Positions 31,952-33,982 of a DNA stretch of 33,982 nucleotides are shown in pieces. The notes beneath the pieces were generated by a model that saw nothing but the letters and a program-made list of their open reading frames with translations, was not told where the DNA came from and did not search any database. Within the stretch, counting starts at the first letter, position 1. Every line of letters begins with the position of its first letter. A program made the translations under genes and the position numbers. The stretch comes from Candidatus Desulfobacula maris (lineage in GTDB: Bacteria > Desulfobacterota > Desulfobacteria > Desulfobacterales > Desulfobacteraceae), in contig JACNHV010000363.1 in NCBI GenBank assembly GCA_014383445.1, positions 1,896 through 35,877 on the forward strand, written 5' to 3'.

Positions 31952-32509
31952 TTACTTTTTGCCTATCTTATAAGGGTTATCCTGCTGATCAGAAACCCTG
32001 AAAGATCTCCATATTTGATACAGCATGCTCCTTTGTTTTCCAGAAAATTTTACGGCTTTGTGGGCAATGGTGTCGGAAAGATTAAACCGCTTGTTCCGCC
32101 AGATAATGGTGTGGTCAACCCCAGGACTTCCCACCCTCAATATGAAATCACCCACGGGCATGTGCATATCTGTAATCGCCTCATATTTACCCTTTTTAAC
32201 CATCCGGCCCACCCCGGGCATTTTACCCATGCCGGCACCAAATTTTTCATAACGCTCTTCTTCAATATATAGTTTGCCTTTTTCATCCAGACTGTGCTCT
32301 TCCCAGATAGGTGCATTCTCAACAGAATGGTAATAATGGATGGTAAACCTCTCCCTGGGTTTAAGGGGAAGAACAAGCACTGATTTTTTTTCTTTTACCA
32401 GGGTAACATGAAGTTCCAGATCGCCCGGCATAAGCCAGGCTATCAGGATCAGTAATAAAACCAGGCCTGACACACAAAATATAATAAGTGAGCCAGGCCT
32501 GGCCATCAT
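31952..32509 (-). CDS. DUF1850 protein, TRAP-TAXI accessory
   Basis: This 185-residue protein has one N-terminal membrane helix or signal anchor (SLIIFCVSGLVLLLILIAWL) and then a beta-rich periplasmic domain. RFTIHYYHSVENAPIWEEHSL is the typical DUF1850 motif (HSVE.....E), followed by YEKFGAGMGKMPGVG. Members of this family are nearly always encoded with TAXI-type TRAP genes, as here: it lies 29 bases before the permease and 12 bases after the binding protein. Its role in transport is unknown. The chosen ATG follows GGGAGAGAAAA. Confidence 0.82.
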   Translation of the reverse strand: MMARPGSLIIFCVSGLVLLLILIAWLMPGDLELHVTLVKEKKSVLVLPLKPRERFTIHYYHSVENAPIWEEHSLDEKGKLYIEEERYEKFGAGMGKMPGVGRMVKKGKYEAITDMHMPVGDFILRVGSPGVDHTIIWRNKRFNLSDTIAHKAVKFSGKQRSMLYQIWRSFRVSDQQDNPYKIGKK

Positions 32510-32521
32510 TTTTTTCTCTCC

Positions 32522-33490
32522 CTAAGGAATCAGCCGTGCCGGCACATCAACCCCTTTTTCTTTCAAATATTTTATGGTTCCCGGATGAAGCGGAATTGAA
32601 GAATATTTCACTGTGTTTTCAGGGATGGTATACGCTGCAGACGGATGAATTTTCATCAGATAGGCATTGTTTTCAAACAATGCTTTTGTAAGATTGTATA
32701 CAAGATCCGTGTCAAGGGATTTCTGGCAGATCATCACATTCCAGACACCAATGGTCGGGACAGCCTTATCAACCCCGCGGTAGATTCCTCCGGCAAGATC
32801 CACTGAGGCATAGGTGGCTTTGGAGGCAAGTATTTTTTGGGTCTGTTCCGGTGTAAAAGACAAAATATTGATATCATGGGTGGTGGACAAATCAAGAATG
32901 GAACTTGTACCCGGTCCCACAGACCATACGCCAATCTGGATGATATTATCCCTTAAGGCATTTGCAGTCTCCGTAAATGACAGACGACTGTCCTTGAATG
33001 ATGTAAGGGGGACACCAAGTGCATTTAACACAGCTTCCGCCATAAAATTTGTACCGCTTCCAGGGCTTCCCGTGCTGACATTTTTTCCCTGTACTTCTTC
33101 AATATTAGTAATGCCGCTTTTTTTAAGGGCAACCACCTGGAGCAGATTAGGATACATAATGGCCATGGAAAGAATATCATGTTTTTTACCATTGAATTTT
33201 CCAAGGCCATTATATCCGGCATCGGCAACATCTCCCATAACCATACCAATAACGGTTTCACCCTTGTGAGCAAGTTTGACATTTTCAACGCTGGCGCCAG
33301 TGACTTCTGCAACCGCTTTGACACCGTCTACGTTTTTAGACCATATTTCAGCCACACCGCCACCGTATGGATAGTAAATACCACCGGTTCCACCGGTTCC
33401 AATACTGATAAAGGTTGTCTTTGCAATTGCAGTACCTGTGAAAACCAGGGCTAAGAATAGAATGGACAAAATAATATATGCGCGTTTCAT
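32522..33490 (-). CDS. TAXI-family TRAP transporter solute-binding protein
   Basis: This 322-residue periplasmic protein has a Sec signal (about 23 residues, ending TAIAKTT). The mature start ISIGTGGTGGIYYPYGGGVAE is the hallmark of TAXI receptors, followed by VEVTGASVENVKL-like text (AEVTGASVENVKL), GSPGSGTNFMAEAVLNALG and VGPGTSSILDL. It captures the solute and delivers it to the fused permease. Known TAXI proteins bind amino-acid or dicarboxylate-type ligands, but the ligand here is not known. AAGGAGAG precedes the ATG. It is the second gene of the leftward operon visible in the window. Confidence 0.93.
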   Translation of the reverse strand: MKRAYIILSILFLALVFTGTAIAKTTFISIGTGGTGGIYYPYGGGVAEIWSKNVDGVKAVAEVTGASVENVKLAHKGETVIGMVMGDVADAGYNGLGKFNGKKHDILSMAIMYPNLLQVVALKKSGITNIEEVQGKNVSTGSPGSGTNFMAEAVLNALGVPLTSFKDSRLSFTETANALRDNIIQIGVWSVGPGTSSILDLSTTHDINILSFTPEQTQKILASKATYASVDLAGGIYRGVDKAVPTIGVWNVMICQKSLDTDLVYNLTKALFENNAYLMKIHPSAAYTIPENTVKYSSIPLHPGTIKYLKEKGVDVPARLIP

Positions 33491-33513
33491 TGGGCTACTC
33501 TCCTTATCTTAAA

Positions 33514-33942
33514 TTATTTGCTCATAGTTTTGATGATCAGATCGATTTTTCCGGGGCTAGCAGTCATCGCCATGACCGGATAGGTAAATTTTGCAGTCTC
33601 GCCTGGTTTTATCAGACCTTTTTTGGTTGACGTGGGAAGAAGTCCGCCTACATTCTTGCCGTTTTCAAGAAAGATATTGACCTTGAACCTCTGGTCTTCA
33701 TTACTGATATTTTTAACAGCTACATTAAAATGAAGCGTATCCGAGCCTTCATATCTTTTGGTAACACATGAAAAATCTTCCAAAGAAGCTTCCGGCGCAA
33801 TTGTCTTGGTGATATCGGAATCTTTGGTACAGGGAAAAACGTCTCCTGCGTTGGCAGTTACCGTCATCGCCCCGGACAGGAGAAGCACTCCTGTCACAAC
33901 AATAAGCCATACCCATGAAAATTTAATTTTACAGTGATTCAT
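33514..33942 (-). CDS. Small exported protein, unknown function, in the TRAP operon
   Basis: This 142-residue protein has a signal peptide (hydrophobic 12-30, ending TANAGD). The mature part has two cysteines (VFPCTKD, DFSCVTK) that could form a disulfide. It then has a beta-sandwich-like pattern (LHFNVAVKNISNEDQRFKVNIFLENG ending in GETAKFTYPVMAMTASPG), as in small Ig-like or CARDB-like domains. I do not recognise a family. It starts after AAAAGGAGAG and lies 23 bases before the TAXI binding protein gene, so it is co-transcribed and may assist substrate capture. The promoter of the operon is probably beyond the window. Confidence 0.78.
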   Translation of the reverse strand: MNHCKIKFSWVWLIVVTGVLLLSGAMTVTANAGDVFPCTKDSDITKTIAPEASLEDFSCVTKRYEGSDTLHFNVAVKNISNEDQRFKVNIFLENGKNVGGLLPTSTKKGLIKPGETAKFTYPVMAMTASPGKIDLIIKTMSK

Positions 33943-33982
33943 ACGACTCTCCTTTTAAAAATTAATGAATTGTTATCTCCCC

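Overview
The window reads as chromosome from a moderately AT-rich, anaerobic, sulfate-reducing deltaproteobacterium (Desulfobacterota), most like the Desulfobacterales (Desulfobacula/Desulfobacter type). That placement is inferred from gene content: many two-component sensors, a cytoplasmic molybdopterin/NuoEF-type redox cluster, a GltD-like flavoprotein, a TauE/SafE exporter and a TAXI-type TRAP transporter beside a CoA-transferase. No transposase, integrase, phage gene or CRISPR array was seen.

Layout. (1) 2-2960, rightward: the 3' end of rimO, a long-chain polyprenyl diphosphate synthase and an exported FlgT-like protein. (2) 3050-3356: promoter, tRNA-Val(GAC), one copy of a 140-bp MITE-like repeat and a strong terminator. 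(3) 3520-6834, rightward: a three-gene sensory operon of PhnD-like binding lipoprotein, histidine kinase with a nine-cysteine insert in its HAMP region, and single-domain response regulator. (4) 6904-12427, leftward: a GAF-GAF-PAS-HisKA protein without a kinase catalytic domain, the second repeat copy, a dual-specificity phosphatase/YkgJ fusion and a PEP-synthase-like protein lacking the PEP-binding barrel. (5) 12428-12979: a 552-bp divergent intergenic region with TTTTTATTGC repeats, a near-consensus sigma-54 promoter and a leader hairpin. (6) 12980-27311, rightward: a run of 13 genes encoding a GltD-like iron-sulfur flavoprotein, two small proteins, a TauE/SafE exporter, a PsrA/PhsA-like molybdoenzyme, a four-cluster ferredoxin, NuoE-, NuoF- and NuoG-like subunits, two small membrane proteins, a membrane histidine kinase and a sigma-54 activator. 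(7) 27312-28133: terminator, short repeats, then a cold-shock gene with promoter and structured leader. (8) 28153-33942, leftward: a two-subunit CoA-transferase, fused TRAP permease, DUF1850 protein, TAXI binding protein and a small exported protein.

How the genes work together. Region 6 is the most interesting part. It looks like a soluble NAD(P)-linked molybdenum complex joined to an exporter for sulfur oxyanions or organosulfur compounds. It carries its own membrane sensor and sigma-54 activator at the end, and a matching sigma-54 promoter at the start, so the locus is probably self-regulated. The substrate cannot be read from sequence; a sulfur compound is the best guess. Region 8 is a self-contained carboxylate uptake and CoA-activation module.

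Stretches without a gene. 3168-3519 holds the repeat and terminator; 3357-3519 shows only the ribosome binding site of the next gene. Of 12428-12979, the parts 12428-12577 and 12631-12838 are AT-rich with nothing I can name. 27312-27679 holds a probable terminator and two short repeat structures. All function calls come from reading motifs by eye, without database searches.
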